Assembly: GCF_025465275.1 (NCBI RefSeq)
Contig: NZ_JAODNK010000048.1
Location: 1 to 60,345, forward strand
Direction: 5' to 3'
Source: Nocardia sp.
GTDB taxonomy: Bacteria > Actinomycetota > Actinomycetes > Mycobacteriales > Mycobacteriaceae
Length of the DNA: 60,345 nucleotides
Positions 9,130 through 18,611 of the stretch are shown piece after piece. The translations under genes and the position numbers were made by a program. The notes beneath the pieces were generated by a model that worked only from the letters and a program-made list of their open reading frames with translations, did not search any database and was not told where the DNA came from. Numbering within the stretch: the first letter of the stretch is position 1; each line of letters opens with the position of its first letter.

Positions 9130-10007
9130 CAGGCGACTCCTCGCAGTCGTCGTCCGGTCACGGAACGGTAGTGGGCGGTAATGGTGTCGACCGCGGTGCG
9201 CTCGATATCGTGGGGCAGCCCGCGTCGCGCGACCAGTCGCACGTCGATCGAGCCCATCGCGGGCAGCGCGGACACCTCGGCCACACCCTCCGGGATGGCG
9301 GTGTGGAACGGCAGCAGGGCGATGCCCAGTCCGGCCTTGGCGGCGGCCAATACACCATCGAGATTGCCCGATTCCGCGGTCACCGACACCTCGTAGCCGA
9401 GCTCGGTGAGCCGCTGCACCGCACGCCGCCGCAATCCGCACGGCTCCTCGAAGGCCACCAGCGAGATAGGCTCGGGCGGGCACGGCAGCTGCCAGCGCGG
9501 CCCGGCCACCCAGCGCAGCCCGAGCTCGCCGACCTCGCTGCCCACCGGATCGCCATTGCCGCCCAGCACAACCGCGAAATCGAGGGCGCCTTTGAGCACC
9601 GAATCGGTGAGTGTGGTCGAACGGTCGATCCGGAAATGCAGATAGGTCTCCGGATACGCCGCGCGCAGTACTCCGAGAAGTTCGGGCAGCAAACCGTCGG
9701 CGGAATGCTCGGTGGAACCGATACTGATGCGCTGATGATCGACGGGCGCGAATCGCGCGAGCATTTCATCGTGCACCGACAGCAGTGCGCGGGCCTCCAC
9801 CAGCAAGCGTTGCCCATCGGCGGTGAAACGGGAACCGCGGCCGTCCTTTTCCAGCAGGGAAAGCTTCAGTCGCCGCTCCAGCAGGCGAATGTGCTGGCTG
9901 ACCGAGGGCTGGCTGAGGTGCAGGGCATCGGCTGCGCGACGGAACCCGCCGGTATCGGCGATGGTCACCAGCGTGCGCAGATGCGTCAGATCCAGCGGGT
10001 CCGCCAT
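9129..10007 (-). CDS. LysR-family transcriptional regulator
   Basis: 292 residues with an N-terminal winged helix-turn-helix (FRRAADALHLSQPSVSQHIRLLE) and a periplasmic-binding-protein-like effector domain. The ATG at 10007 has GGTGGA upstream and is preferred to the ATG at 10052. It is divergent from the monooxygenase/ABC operon starting at 10237 and translationally coupled to a sulfurtransferase. By analogy with CysB/Cbl-type arrangements it is the likely activator of that operon. The effector is unknown. Confidence 0.88.
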   Translation of the reverse strand: MADPLDLTHLRTLVTIADTGGFRRAADALHLSQPSVSQHIRLLERRLKLSLLEKDGRGSRFTADGQRLLVEARALLSVHDEMLARFAPVDHQRISIGSTEHSADGLLPELLGVLRAAYPETYLHFRIDRSTTLTDSVLKGALDFAVVLGGNGDPVGSEVGELGLRWVAGPRWQLPCPPEPISLVAFEEPCGLRRRAVQRLTELGYEVSVTAESGNLDGVLAAAKAGLGIALLPFHTAIPEGVAEVSALPAMGSIDVRLVARRGLPHDIERTAVDTITAHYRSVTGRRLRGVA

Positions 10008-10118
10008 GTTGCATTCCACCTTGCGTAGGCACGACAGGTTGAATTCAGCCAACTACATTCCGCTGCTTTTGTGTACCGTTCGAATCTGCGAGATCGAAAT
10101 GGGTCGAATGGATTTCGA

Positions 10119-10138
10119 CTATCGGTTGCTATCGGCAA
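10119..10138. promoter_or_regulatory. Direct repeat in the divergent LysR/operon promoter region
   Basis: CTATCGGTTG at 10119 is repeated as CTATCGGCAA at 10129, one helical turn apart. It lies in the 229-bp AT-richer region (10008-10236) between the LysR gene and the monooxygenase operon. It is a candidate LysR recognition site. No convincing -35/-10 pair could be assigned. Confidence 0.35.
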
Positions 10139-10236
10139 TACGAATTGAAATCGATGAAAAGAACTCTGGTTTCGGCGGGCCTGTGCTCCATAGCATGGCC
10201 GCAGCGCATCGAGCGCCGCCTCCCGAGAGGAATTCC

Positions 10237-11424
10237 ATGACTGCCGATCCCGCCGCGGATGCCGTGCCCGCCACTGCGGCCACAGAGGTTGAATTCATCA
10301 GCCTCACGCATACCAATGCCTCCACCGAGCTCGTGCCGATCCCGTCCCGGGGCATCGACCTGCCGTTCGTGCGCCGGTACGTGCGGACGCTCGAGGACGG
10401 CGGATTCGACGCCACCCTGCTGCCGTACGGCTCGGCCTCGGCGGACTCGTTCGTCCTCGCGGCGGCGGTGGGACAGGTGAGCGAGCGGATCAAGCCGATT
10501 GTCGCGGTCCGCCCGAACACGGTGTTCCCGACGGTCGCGGCACAGCAGCTGGCCACCCTCGATCAGCTGACCGAAGGGCGCGCGGTGGTGCACCTGATCT
10601 CCGGTGGCAGCGATGCCGAACAGGCGCGCCAGGGCGACTACCTGCCCAAGTCCGAAAGATACTCCCGCACCAGCGAATTCGTCGATGTGCTGCGCCGGTC
10701 CTGGACCGAGACGCAGCCGTTCTCCCACGCGGGCGAGCACTACCGGTTCGACGATTTCGGTCCGGGCTTCCCGCCGTACGCCGCAGCCATTCCGATCTCG
10801 ATCGGCGGGCAGTCCGATGCCGCCTTCGATATCGGCGGGAGCAAGGCCGATATCTTCTCGTTCTGGGGAGAACCGCTGGCCGACATCGCAGCTCAGATCG
10901 CCCGCGTGCACGGCATCGCGGCGGCGGCCGGGCGCGCCGACCGGCCGCGCATCTGGGTGACCTTCCGCCCCATTATCGATCGCACCGACGAGCTGGCCTG
11001 GGCGAAGGCGCACGACTATGCCGAGCGAATCTCCCGCACCTTCGAGACCGGCGCGTTCCGCAAGGGGAACAAGGCCGCACCGCAGAATGTCGGCTCGCAG
11101 CGGGCGCTGGAATTCGCGCAGCGCCAGGAGATCTACGATCGCGCGCTGTGGACCCGGACCGCGGCGGCCACCAATGGCCAGGGCGCGTCGACGGCGCTGG
11201 TCGGCAGCCCGGAGACGGTGGCCGCGGCCATTCTGGACTACATCGACCTCGGCGCGAGCCTGGTCTCGATCCGCGGTTACGACACCGTCAACGATGTCAT
11301 CGATTACGGGCGCTATGTGCTGCCGCTGGTCCGGCAGGAACTCGAGCACCGCCGGGTCACCGGTCGGCGCGGCGCCCTGCAGGGCGAGCATCTGGGCGCA
11401 CTGGCCACGGCAGGCCGGTCGTGA
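10237..11424 (+). CDS. LLM-class flavin-dependent monooxygenase, alkanesulfonate monooxygenase (SsuD) type
   Basis: 395-residue TIM-barrel bacterial luciferase-like protein. FMNH2-dependent enzymes of this type cleave C-S bonds of sulfonates and related molecules. SsuD-like features include the RPNTVFPTVAAQQLATLDQLTEGR region and HLISGGSDAEQ. The start at 10237 has GAGAGG 6 nt upstream. It is the first gene of an eight-gene run, and its stop overlaps the next start (GTGA). It must be supplied with reduced flavin by a reductase not found here. Substrate uncertain; thioethers, sulfones and sulfonates are all possible. Confidence 0.85.
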   Translation: MTADPAADAVPATAATEVEFISLTHTNASTELVPIPSRGIDLPFVRRYVRTLEDGGFDATLLPYGSASADSFVLAAAVGQVSERIKPIVAVRPNTVFPTVAAQQLATLDQLTEGRAVVHLISGGSDAEQARQGDYLPKSERYSRTSEFVDVLRRSWTETQPFSHAGEHYRFDDFGPGFPPYAAAIPISIGGQSDAAFDIGGSKADIFSFWGEPLADIAAQIARVHGIAAAAGRADRPRIWVTFRPIIDRTDELAWAKAHDYAERISRTFETGAFRKGNKAAPQNVGSQRALEFAQRQEIYDRALWTRTAAATNGQGASTALVGSPETVAAAILDYIDLGASLVSIRGYDTVNDVIDYGRYVLPLVRQELEHRRVTGRRGALQGEHLGALATAGRS

Positions 11425-12614
11425 CCACCGTTACCGGCCGCACGCTGACCGTCCCCGACACCTCAGCTGCCGCGCTCGCCGCGCTGACCGCCGAAATCGC
11501 CACCACCGCAGCGTTGTACGACCGCAGCGGAGCGGTGCCGGAGGCCGGTCTGCTGGTGGCGCATCGCGGCGGCTATCTCACCGCCACGGTCGCCGCGCGG
11601 TACGGCGGCCCCGAATTGGGCCACAGCGAGGTGGTGCGGATTCTGGTCGCGATCGGCGAGGGCGATCCGTCGGTGGCGCTGCTGGCCGCCAATAACCTGG
11701 GCGCTCATCTGGCCCAGGCCGCCGCCGGACACTGGCCGGAGGATCTCTACGCCGAGCTGGTGCGCCGCTCCGCCGAAGCGCCGACGCTGGTCAATGCGGT
11801 GCGCGCCGAGCCTGAACTGGGAGCGCCCGCTCGCGGCGGCCTGCCGGCCACCACTGCCCGCCGCACCGCGAACGGGTGGATTCTCGATGGGCGCAAGACA
11901 TTCGCGACCGGTGGCAGGGCCCTGGCCTATCACCTGGTGTGGGTGGTGACCGACGAATCACCCGCCCGGGTGGGACATCTCATCGTTCCCGCCGACACCG
12001 AGGGCATCACTTGGCACGACACCTGGGATCACCTCGGGCTGCGCGCGTCCAATACCCACGACGTCAGCTACTCGAATGTCGCAGTGCCGCTGCGGAATTT
12101 CTCGGAGATACCGTTCCAGGACGGCGTCTACCGCGATCCGGCGGTCGCCACCGGTCCCGCCTCTTTCGGGCACGCCGCGCTGTACGTGGGGGTGGCGCGG
12201 GCGGCACGGACCGCCTTCGCCGAGTACGCGCGCACCCGCGTGCCGACCGCGCTCGGCAAGCCCATCGCCGAGACCGAACGCATCCAGGTGGTGGCCGGTG
12301 AGATCGAGACGCAGATCGTGCAGGCCGAGACCCTGCTGTACGGCACGCTGCATCGGCTGGCCGCCGGTGACCCCGAAGCGGCACAGCGTCTTTCGGCGGT
12401 GAAGGTGCTCATCTCCCGGTCGGTGATCGCGGCGGTGCAGACCGCGGTCGCCGCACTCGGCAATGCCGCGCTGACCCGGCACCACCCGCTCGAACGTCAC
12501 CTGCGCGATGTGCTGTGCGTCCGGGTGCACCCACCGCAGGAGGACGCCGCCCTGCTGAGCACGGGCCGGTCGGTCCTTGCTCCCGATCTACCCCGAGGAA
12601 TCACCCCGCGATGA
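11421..12614 (+). CDS. Acyl-CoA-dehydrogenase-fold flavin monooxygenase (SfnC/DszC-like)
   Basis: 397 residues with the acyl-CoA dehydrogenase fold: an N-terminal helical domain, a beta domain around GWILDGRKTFATGG, and a C-terminal helical bundle. It lacks an obvious catalytic Glu context of true dehydrogenases. Members such as DszC and SfnC are FMNH2-dependent monooxygenases that oxidise organosulfur compounds. The GTG at 11421 overlaps the previous stop, and its own stop overlaps the next ATG. Pairing with an LLM enzyme points to sequential oxygenation and C-S cleavage of one substrate. Confidence 0.8.
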   Translation: MTTVTGRTLTVPDTSAAALAALTAEIATTAALYDRSGAVPEAGLLVAHRGGYLTATVAARYGGPELGHSEVVRILVAIGEGDPSVALLAANNLGAHLAQAAAGHWPEDLYAELVRRSAEAPTLVNAVRAEPELGAPARGGLPATTARRTANGWILDGRKTFATGGRALAYHLVWVVTDESPARVGHLIVPADTEGITWHDTWDHLGLRASNTHDVSYSNVAVPLRNFSEIPFQDGVYRDPAVATGPASFGHAALYVGVARAARTAFAEYARTRVPTALGKPIAETERIQVVAGEIETQIVQAETLLYGTLHRLAAGDPEAAQRLSAVKVLISRSVIAAVQTAVAALGNAALTRHHPLERHLRDVLCVRVHPPQEDAALLSTGRSVLAPDLPRGITPR

Positions 12615-14302
12615 CCACTACCACCCGCACCGCCCGCAGCCCGCGGAAGATCGGAAGGCGCAGCGCCGCAGCCGTTGCCGCCGCCATGACCCTGCTGGTC
12701 AGCGCCTGCGGCGGCAACAGCACAACGGCCAGCGGGCCGTCCGGGGAGGGTAAGGACCCGGTGCGCGGCGGCACCCTCAATATCGCGTTCTGGCCGGACA
12801 ATGCGGCCTTCGCCTGCATCGACCCCTTCCAGACCTACTGGATCGAACACCGCTCGCTGATCCGCAATTTCGCCGACTCACTGACCGACCAGAACCCCGA
12901 CACCGGGGAGATCGTGCCCTGGCTGGCCACCGCATGGCAGATCAGCACGGACGGCCTCGACTACACCTTCACGCTGCGCGACGGAGTGACCTTCGCCGAC
13001 GGCGCACCACTGGACGCGGCGGCGGTGAAGACGAACTTCGACGGCTTCCTCGATGTGGCCCACACCTCCAATGGCACCGCCTACGGCGCGAGTTACCTTG
13101 TGGGACTGGACTCGACGCAGGTGATCGACCCCAAGACGGTGCGATTCCACTTCAGCCGGCCGAATGCCTCATTCCTGCAGGCGACCTCGACGACCAACCT
13201 GGCGCTGCTGTCCCCGGCCTCGTTCCAGAAGACGGCGCAGCAGCGCTGCCTCGGCGATGTGATCGGATCGGGTGCGTTCAAGCTCGACAATTACACACCG
13301 GGACAGGGTGTTTCGCTGAGCCGCCGCACCGGCTACCGCTGGCCGTCGCCGTTCAACAAGAACAAGGGTGACGCGTACCTGGACAAGATCCAGGCCGGCT
13401 ATGTCGCCGAGGACGGTGTGCGCACCGGCAACCTGGTCAGCGGGCAGATCGATATCGCCTGGCCGCGTAACCCGTTCACGTTGGAGGACCGCGACCTCAT
13501 CGGCCGCTCGGGTGCGTACCTGCGCTCGCGCTCCCTGCCGGGCGTCTCCTACACGCTGTATCCGAATGTGAGCGAAGGTCATCCGCTGGCCGACGATCAG
13601 GTGCGGCAGGCGCTCTACCACGCCGTCGACCTGAAGACTTTCGCCGCAACAACTTTCGGCTCGGACTACCCCGTGGTCGGCGGACCGTTCGACAGCACCA
13701 CGCCGTACTACGCCGCCCAGACCGGCAAGCTCGCCTACGACCCGGCACAGGCCGGAAGCATTCTGGACGCGGCGGGCTGGAAGCTCGCCCCCGGTGACCA
13801 GTACCGCTCCAAGGACGGCAAGCGGCTGACACTGACCTGGCCGATCGCCCCGGGCACCACCGGTTCGGAGCTGTTCCAAGACCAGCTGCGCAAGGTGGGC
13901 ATCGAACTTCAGCTGAAGACGATCACGGCAGCCGAGCGCAATGCGGTCATCAGCGGCGGCCAGTACGACCTGCTCGACACCTACTTCACCCGCGCCGATC
14001 CCGGTGCGCTGCAATTCATCCTGGTGGAGGCGCTCGCCAATTCGAAAGCGCTGGCCCGCAATGCGCAGAAGCCCGATACCGCCGCCCGGATCGCCGACCT
14101 GTTCAGCCGCGCCGTGCAATCGACGGATTCGGCTGTGCGCCAGCAGATCTACGGCGAGCTGCAGGGTGTACTTGTCGACGCCGGCGTCACCTTCCCGCTC
14201 TTCGAGCGCGTGCAGTACGCCGGAATCCGAAACCATGTCAATGGTTTCCGCTTCACCTCCGAGGCCTTCATAGATTTGGACGACGTCTGGATCCAGCCGT
14301 GA
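12611..14302 (+). CDS. ABC importer substrate-binding lipoprotein (oligopeptide/nickel class, SBP_bac_5)
   Basis: 563-residue extracytoplasmic solute receptor. A basic N-terminus, hydrophobic segment and lipobox LVSAC put the lipidated Cys at about residue 33. The mature protein has the family 5 signatures, including the LATAWQISTDG and YTFTLRDGVTFADG stretches. It would capture the substrate for the two permeases encoded next. It overlaps both neighbours by 4 bp (ATGA and GTGA). Family 5 binds peptides, metals or opines; context suggests an organosulfur ligand. Confidence 0.9.
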   Translation: MTTTTRTARSPRKIGRRSAAAVAAAMTLLVSACGGNSTTASGPSGEGKDPVRGGTLNIAFWPDNAAFACIDPFQTYWIEHRSLIRNFADSLTDQNPDTGEIVPWLATAWQISTDGLDYTFTLRDGVTFADGAPLDAAAVKTNFDGFLDVAHTSNGTAYGASYLVGLDSTQVIDPKTVRFHFSRPNASFLQATSTTNLALLSPASFQKTAQQRCLGDVIGSGAFKLDNYTPGQGVSLSRRTGYRWPSPFNKNKGDAYLDKIQAGYVAEDGVRTGNLVSGQIDIAWPRNPFTLEDRDLIGRSGAYLRSRSLPGVSYTLYPNVSEGHPLADDQVRQALYHAVDLKTFAATTFGSDYPVVGGPFDSTTPYYAAQTGKLAYDPAQAGSILDAAGWKLAPGDQYRSKDGKRLTLTWPIAPGTTGSELFQDQLRKVGIELQLKTITAAERNAVISGGQYDLLDTYFTRADPGALQFILVEALANSKALARNAQKPDTAARIADLFSRAVQSTDSAVRQQIYGELQGVLVDAGVTFPLFERVQYAGIRNHVNGFRFTSEAFIDLDDVWIQP

Positions 14303-15255
14303 TTCGCTACCTGGCCGGCCGGATCGCGCAGGCGGCAGGGGTGCTCTGGGCGGCGTTCACGGTCACCTTCGTGGTGCTGTACCTGCTGCCGAGTGATCCG
14401 GTATCGATCCAGCTCAGCGCCGCCGGTATCGAAACCGATTCGCTCACAGCGGCGCAGCTGACGGCGGCCAAGGCGAAGTACGGGCTGGACCGGCCGGTGC
14501 TGGAGCAGTACTTCTCGTCGCTGACGGGCGCGCTGCACGGCGATTTCGGCACCTCGATCGCCAAGCAGGTGCCGGTGAGCCACCTGCTCGCCGAACGGAT
14601 CGGCGGCACACTGACACTCAGCCTGCTCGCCGGTCTGCTCGCGGTGCTGCTCGGCACCACGGTGGCCTACCTGGCCGCTTTCGTGCGCCTCCGGCCCGTG
14701 CGAATCCTGCTGGACCGCGCGCCCGCGCTCGGTGTCGCGGTGCCGTCGTTCCTGGTCGGGCTCGTGCTCATCCAGTACTTCTCCTTCGACCTGGGCTGGC
14801 TGCCGTCCTCGGGCAGCGGTAACTGGAAATTCCTGGTGCTGCCGGTGATCACCATGGCTCTGCCCGGCGCGGCCCAGCTGGCGCAGGTGCTCGGGCGCAG
14901 CTTCCAGGAGACACTGCGGGAGCCGTACATCGAGACCGCGCGGGCGAAGGGGCTCTCACGCGGGACGGTGCAATTGCGACATGCCTTCCGCAATGCCGCA
15001 CTGCCCGCGCTGACCATTGTCGGAGTCCTGGTGGGCCTGACCGTGACCAGCGCGATCGTGGTCGAAACCGTATTCAACCGCAATGGCATCGGCCGGCTGG
15101 CCCAGGAATCGGTACTGGCCAAGGATGTTCCGGTGGTGCAGGCGATCGTCGTGATCGCCGCCGCGGGATTCGTGCTGATCAATCTTATCGTCGATCTGCT
15201 CTATCCCCTGCTCGATCCCCGCATTGCCCACCCCGCGCACGCAGAGGTGAATTGA
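14299..15255 (+). CDS. ABC importer permease, DppB/OppB type
   Basis: 318-residue inner-membrane permease with about six transmembrane segments. It begins with the MIRYLAGR-type N-terminus usual for DppB homologues and has the cytoplasmic coupling (EAA) loop around ETARAKGLSRGTV. The GTG start overlaps the receptor gene's TGA. It forms the first half of the translocation channel with the next gene product. Confidence 0.92.
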   Translation: MIRYLAGRIAQAAGVLWAAFTVTFVVLYLLPSDPVSIQLSAAGIETDSLTAAQLTAAKAKYGLDRPVLEQYFSSLTGALHGDFGTSIAKQVPVSHLLAERIGGTLTLSLLAGLLAVLLGTTVAYLAAFVRLRPVRILLDRAPALGVAVPSFLVGLVLIQYFSFDLGWLPSSGSGNWKFLVLPVITMALPGAAQLAQVLGRSFQETLREPYIETARAKGLSRGTVQLRHAFRNAALPALTIVGVLVGLTVTSAIVVETVFNRNGIGRLAQESVLAKDVPVVQAIVVIAAAGFVLINLIVDLLYPLLDPRIAHPAHAEVN

Positions 15256-15256
15256 C

Positions 15257-16180
15257 GTGGTGCAGAACCTGATTACCGCCGTGGGCGACGCGAGCGCTCC
15301 CGTGACCGCCCGGACCTTCGACGATTCCGGTCTCCTCGGCGCGGCTGCCGAGGGCCGGGTCCGGTCCCGCTCGCGGGCGGTGCTGCTCGCCCGCCGCCCC
15401 GGCTTCGTGCTCGCGAGCCTGCTGGTCGCCTTCGTGATTGTGGCGGCCTTCGCACCCACCCTGTTCACCCATCACGACCCGTACGCCACCGCACCGGCCG
15501 AGCGGCTGCGATCCCCCAGCGGCGCACATCTTTTCGGCACCGACGAGCTCGGGCGCGATCTGTGGACGCGCACGCTGTTCGGGGCCGATCTCACGGTCAA
15601 GGCCGCGCTCATCGCGATAGCCATCGGACTGTGCGCGGGACTGCTGCTCGGCGTGGTCTCCGGCTTCCTCGGCGGCTTCTTCGACGCGCTGATCATGCGG
15701 GTGGTCGATGTACAGCTGGCAATTCCGGGCATGCTGCTGGCCCTGGCCATTGTCACCGCGCTCGGCTTCGGCACCATTCCGGTCGCCATCGCGGTGGGAG
15801 TGGCCACGATTCCCGGATTCGCGCGCACCGCCCGGGCGGAGGTGCTGCGGGTGAAGACACTGCCGTATGTGGAGGCCGCCCGCGCGGGCGGCGGCTCGTG
15901 GCCGCGGGTGCTGATCCGGCACGTGCTGCCCAATTCGTGGGGATCGGTGCTGTCACTGGCGGTACTGGACTTCGGGACGGCGATCATTGCCGTTGCCGCA
16001 CTGAGCTTCCTGGGCTTCGGCGCCGCCCCGCCGCGGGCGGAATGGGGATCGCTGGTGGCCGGTGGCCGGAGCTTCCTGGTGACCGCGCCGTGGGTATCGC
16101 TGCTGCCCGGTGCGGTGGTGGCGGCCACGGTGCTGGCGCTGAACCATATCGCTCAGACGCTGCGGGAGGTGCGGCGATGA
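15257..16180 (+). CDS. ABC importer permease, DppC/OppC type
   Basis: 307-residue permease. After an N-terminal cytoplasmic stretch and the first membrane helix comes the periplasmic segment with HLFGTDELGRDLWTR, which is diagnostic of DppC/OppC. The coupling loop is YVEAARAGG. It starts with GTG at 15257 one base after the previous stop, with AGAGGTGA upstream. It pairs with the upstream DppB-type protein. Confidence 0.92.
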   Translation: MVQNLITAVGDASAPVTARTFDDSGLLGAAAEGRVRSRSRAVLLARRPGFVLASLLVAFVIVAAFAPTLFTHHDPYATAPAERLRSPSGAHLFGTDELGRDLWTRTLFGADLTVKAALIAIAIGLCAGLLLGVVSGFLGGFFDALIMRVVDVQLAIPGMLLALAIVTALGFGTIPVAIAVGVATIPGFARTARAEVLRVKTLPYVEAARAGGGSWPRVLIRHVLPNSWGSVLSLAVLDFGTAIIAVAALSFLGFGAAPPRAEWGSLVAGGRSFLVTAPWVSLLPGAVVAATVLALNHIAQTLREVRR

Positions 16181-17877
16181 CCCTCGCCACCACGGCCGAG
16201 CGCGAGCGCACCGGCACACCGATCGTCGAAATCGACAGTCTCGCAGTGGGATATGTGCGCGGTGGCGCGGTCGAACCGGCGGTACACGATGTCACCCTGG
16301 CGGTGCGTCCCGGCGAAATCGTCGCGCTGGTAGGTGAATCCGGATCGGGTAAGTCCACCACCGCCCATGCCGTGATCGGACTGCTGCCCGATGCCGCGCG
16401 AATCACCGGTGGATCCATCAGAGTCGGCGGAGTCGAAATCGTCGGCGCTCGGGAGAAACTGGTGCGCTCGCTACGCGGCTCGACGATCGGGCTGATTCCG
16501 CAGGATCCCATGCTCGGCCTCAACCCCACTCAGCGCATCGGTGCTCAGGTCGCCGAAGCCGTGCGATTGCGCGGCCTCCGAGGTGCGGCCGCGGATGCCG
16601 AGGTTCTCGACGTACTGCGCACGGCCGGACTGGACGATCCGGAGCAGCGCCTGCACCGCTATCCGCACGAATTGTCCGGCGGGCAAAGACAGCGGGTGCT
16701 GATCGCCATCGCGCTGGCCGGGCGGCCCGAGCTGATCATCGCCGACGAACCGACCAGCGCGCTGGATGTGACCGTGCAGGCGCGCATTCTCGATCACCTG
16801 GAATCGCTGGTGCGCGAAAGCGGCATCGCGCTGCTGATCATCACCCACGATCTGGCCATCGCCGCCGACCGCGCCGACCGCGTGGTGGTGATGCGGCAGG
16901 GGCGGATCGCCGAATCCGGCACGCCCGCCGAGATTCTCGTGCATTCGGAGAACGCCTACACCCGCCGGCTGATCGCGGCCGCGCCCGCACTGGCACACGG
17001 CGGCGTGGTGCAGCCGCGCTTCCGGCTGTCGGACCAGGAGGCGCGGGCGGGCGAGACGATTCTCGAGATCGACTCGGTGACAAAGGAATTCCGGGCCCCG
17101 CGTGGCGGTCGGGGGCACCGCGTGGTGGCGCTCGACGAGGTGTCGGTGCGGGTCGCCGCGGGGCGCACGCACGCCGTGGTCGGCGAATCCGGTTCCGGGA
17201 AGACCACCATGCTGCGCATTGCCATGGGTCTCGATGCGCCCACCTCGGGCTCGGTGCGGTTCGACGGCACCGATATAGCGGGACTGTCCTGGCGGCAACT
17301 GCGACCGCTGCGGCGGCGGTTCCAGCTGGTGCACCAGAATCCGTTCGCCTCCCTGGATCCACGATTCACGGTGCGCGACAGCATTATCGAACCGCTGGTG
17401 TCCTTCGGGATCGGCAGCCGCGCCGAGCGGCACGCCCGCGCGACCGAACTGCTCGACCAGGTGGCGCTGCCGCGCACCGCGCTGAACCGGTTGCCCGAGG
17501 AGCTGTCCGGCGGGCAGCGGCAGCGGGTCGCCATCGCCCGGGCGCTGTCGTTGCAGCCGGATCTGGTGCTGCTCGACGAACCGGTGTCGGCGCTGGACGT
17601 CTCGGTTCAGGAACAGATTCTGGAGCTGCTGCTGGATCTGCAGCAGCGGCTCGGCCTGGCCTATCTGTTCGTCTCGCACGACCTGGCGGTGGTCGCACAG
17701 ATCGCGCACACCGTCTCGGTATTCGACAAGGGCAAGGTCGTCGAATCCGGTTCCCTTGCCGATGTTTTCGGCACTCCCGCACATGTGTGCACGCAGCGGC
17801 TGCTCGCCGCGATACCCGGCCGCCGGGCGCCGTCCGGCCGCACTCCCACCGATCTCGTCGAAAGGCATATCCCGTGA
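16177..17877 (+). CDS. ABC importer ATPase with two fused nucleotide-binding domains (DppD-DppF type)
   Basis: 566-residue energising subunit. The first domain has GESGSGKST, LSGGQRQRV and the Walker B IIADEP; the second has GESGSGKTT, LSGGQRQRVAIA and LLDEP. Both fit the oligopeptide/nickel subclass. Fusing DppD and DppF means one gene supplies both ATPases. The ATG at 16177 overlaps the previous stop (ATGA); the frame is open back to 15562 but that is inside the permease gene. Confidence 0.93.
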   Translation: MTLATTAERERTGTPIVEIDSLAVGYVRGGAVEPAVHDVTLAVRPGEIVALVGESGSGKSTTAHAVIGLLPDAARITGGSIRVGGVEIVGAREKLVRSLRGSTIGLIPQDPMLGLNPTQRIGAQVAEAVRLRGLRGAAADAEVLDVLRTAGLDDPEQRLHRYPHELSGGQRQRVLIAIALAGRPELIIADEPTSALDVTVQARILDHLESLVRESGIALLIITHDLAIAADRADRVVVMRQGRIAESGTPAEILVHSENAYTRRLIAAAPALAHGGVVQPRFRLSDQEARAGETILEIDSVTKEFRAPRGGRGHRVVALDEVSVRVAAGRTHAVVGESGSGKTTMLRIAMGLDAPTSGSVRFDGTDIAGLSWRQLRPLRRRFQLVHQNPFASLDPRFTVRDSIIEPLVSFGIGSRAERHARATELLDQVALPRTALNRLPEELSGGQRQRVAIARALSLQPDLVLLDEPVSALDVSVQEQILELLLDLQQRLGLAYLFVSHDLAVVAQIAHTVSVFDKGKVVESGSLADVFGTPAHVCTQRLLAAIPGRRAPSGRTPTDLVERHIP

Positions 17878-18611
17878 CCGCAACAACCGGCACCTGGGCG
17901 GCCGACTGGCAGCAGTGGCGCACCGAGCGCAATGCCCAGGCCACCGATGAACACGGCATTGCCGCAGCCACCGGCACCCACTGGCTCAGCGATACCCCGC
18001 TGGAGATCGAGGGTGTGCCGGGTAGCTGGGTCGCCACCAACGGGCGGGCCGTCGGCAATGGGCCCGGACTGCATCTCGAACTCGCGCCCGGGGAACGGCA
18101 TCGCAGCGGAGACCTGGTGCTGCAACCGCTGATTCGCGCCGGTGCGGTCGCACTGCGGGTGTTCGACCCGCAGGCCGCGACCCGGACCGGCCTCCAGGGG
18201 ATCGCCGCATTCGATCCGGACCCGGACTGGGTGATTGAGGGGGTTATCGAAACCCCGTCGGCGGCACTGGAACTCGATCACATCGACGGATTCGTCAGCG
18301 ACAACACCGGTGTGAGCATCCGGCTGCCGATCGACGGCCGGGATCTGGTGCTGTGGGGCGCGGCCACCCTGTCCGGAGATATCCAGATCACCTTCGCCGA
18401 CACCACCAATGGTGCTGAGACGCAGCGGTTCCGGTTCTTGACGGTTCCCGCTCCGGATGCCGAAGGACACATCGTCGCGGACTTCAACCGCGCCTATCTG
18501 CCGCCGTGCACCTTCACCGATCACTACCTGTGCCCCCTGCCGCCGGCGGAGAATCGGCTGGACTTCCCGGTACGCGCCGGCGAAACCCGACTGCTGCGGG
18601 CGGACCGATGA
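17874..18611 (+). CDS. DUF1684 domain protein
   Basis: 245 residues matching the DUF1684 family: a central barrel-like region and the signature C-terminus DFNRAYLPPCTFTDHYLCPLP. That signature keeps Asp, His, Cys and Tyr residues that look like a metal or active site. Function is unestablished. The GTG start overlaps the ABC ATPase stop, and its own stop overlaps the next ATG. Its position inside a monooxygenase/importer operon suggests it processes the imported compound, possibly hydrolytically; that is inference. Confidence 0.8.
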   Translation: MTATTGTWAADWQQWRTERNAQATDEHGIAAATGTHWLSDTPLEIEGVPGSWVATNGRAVGNGPGLHLELAPGERHRSGDLVLQPLIRAGAVALRVFDPQAATRTGLQGIAAFDPDPDWVIEGVIETPSAALELDHIDGFVSDNTGVSIRLPIDGRDLVLWGAATLSGDIQITFADTTNGAETQRFRFLTVPAPDAEGHIVADFNRAYLPPCTFTDHYLCPLPPAENRLDFPVRAGETRLLRADR

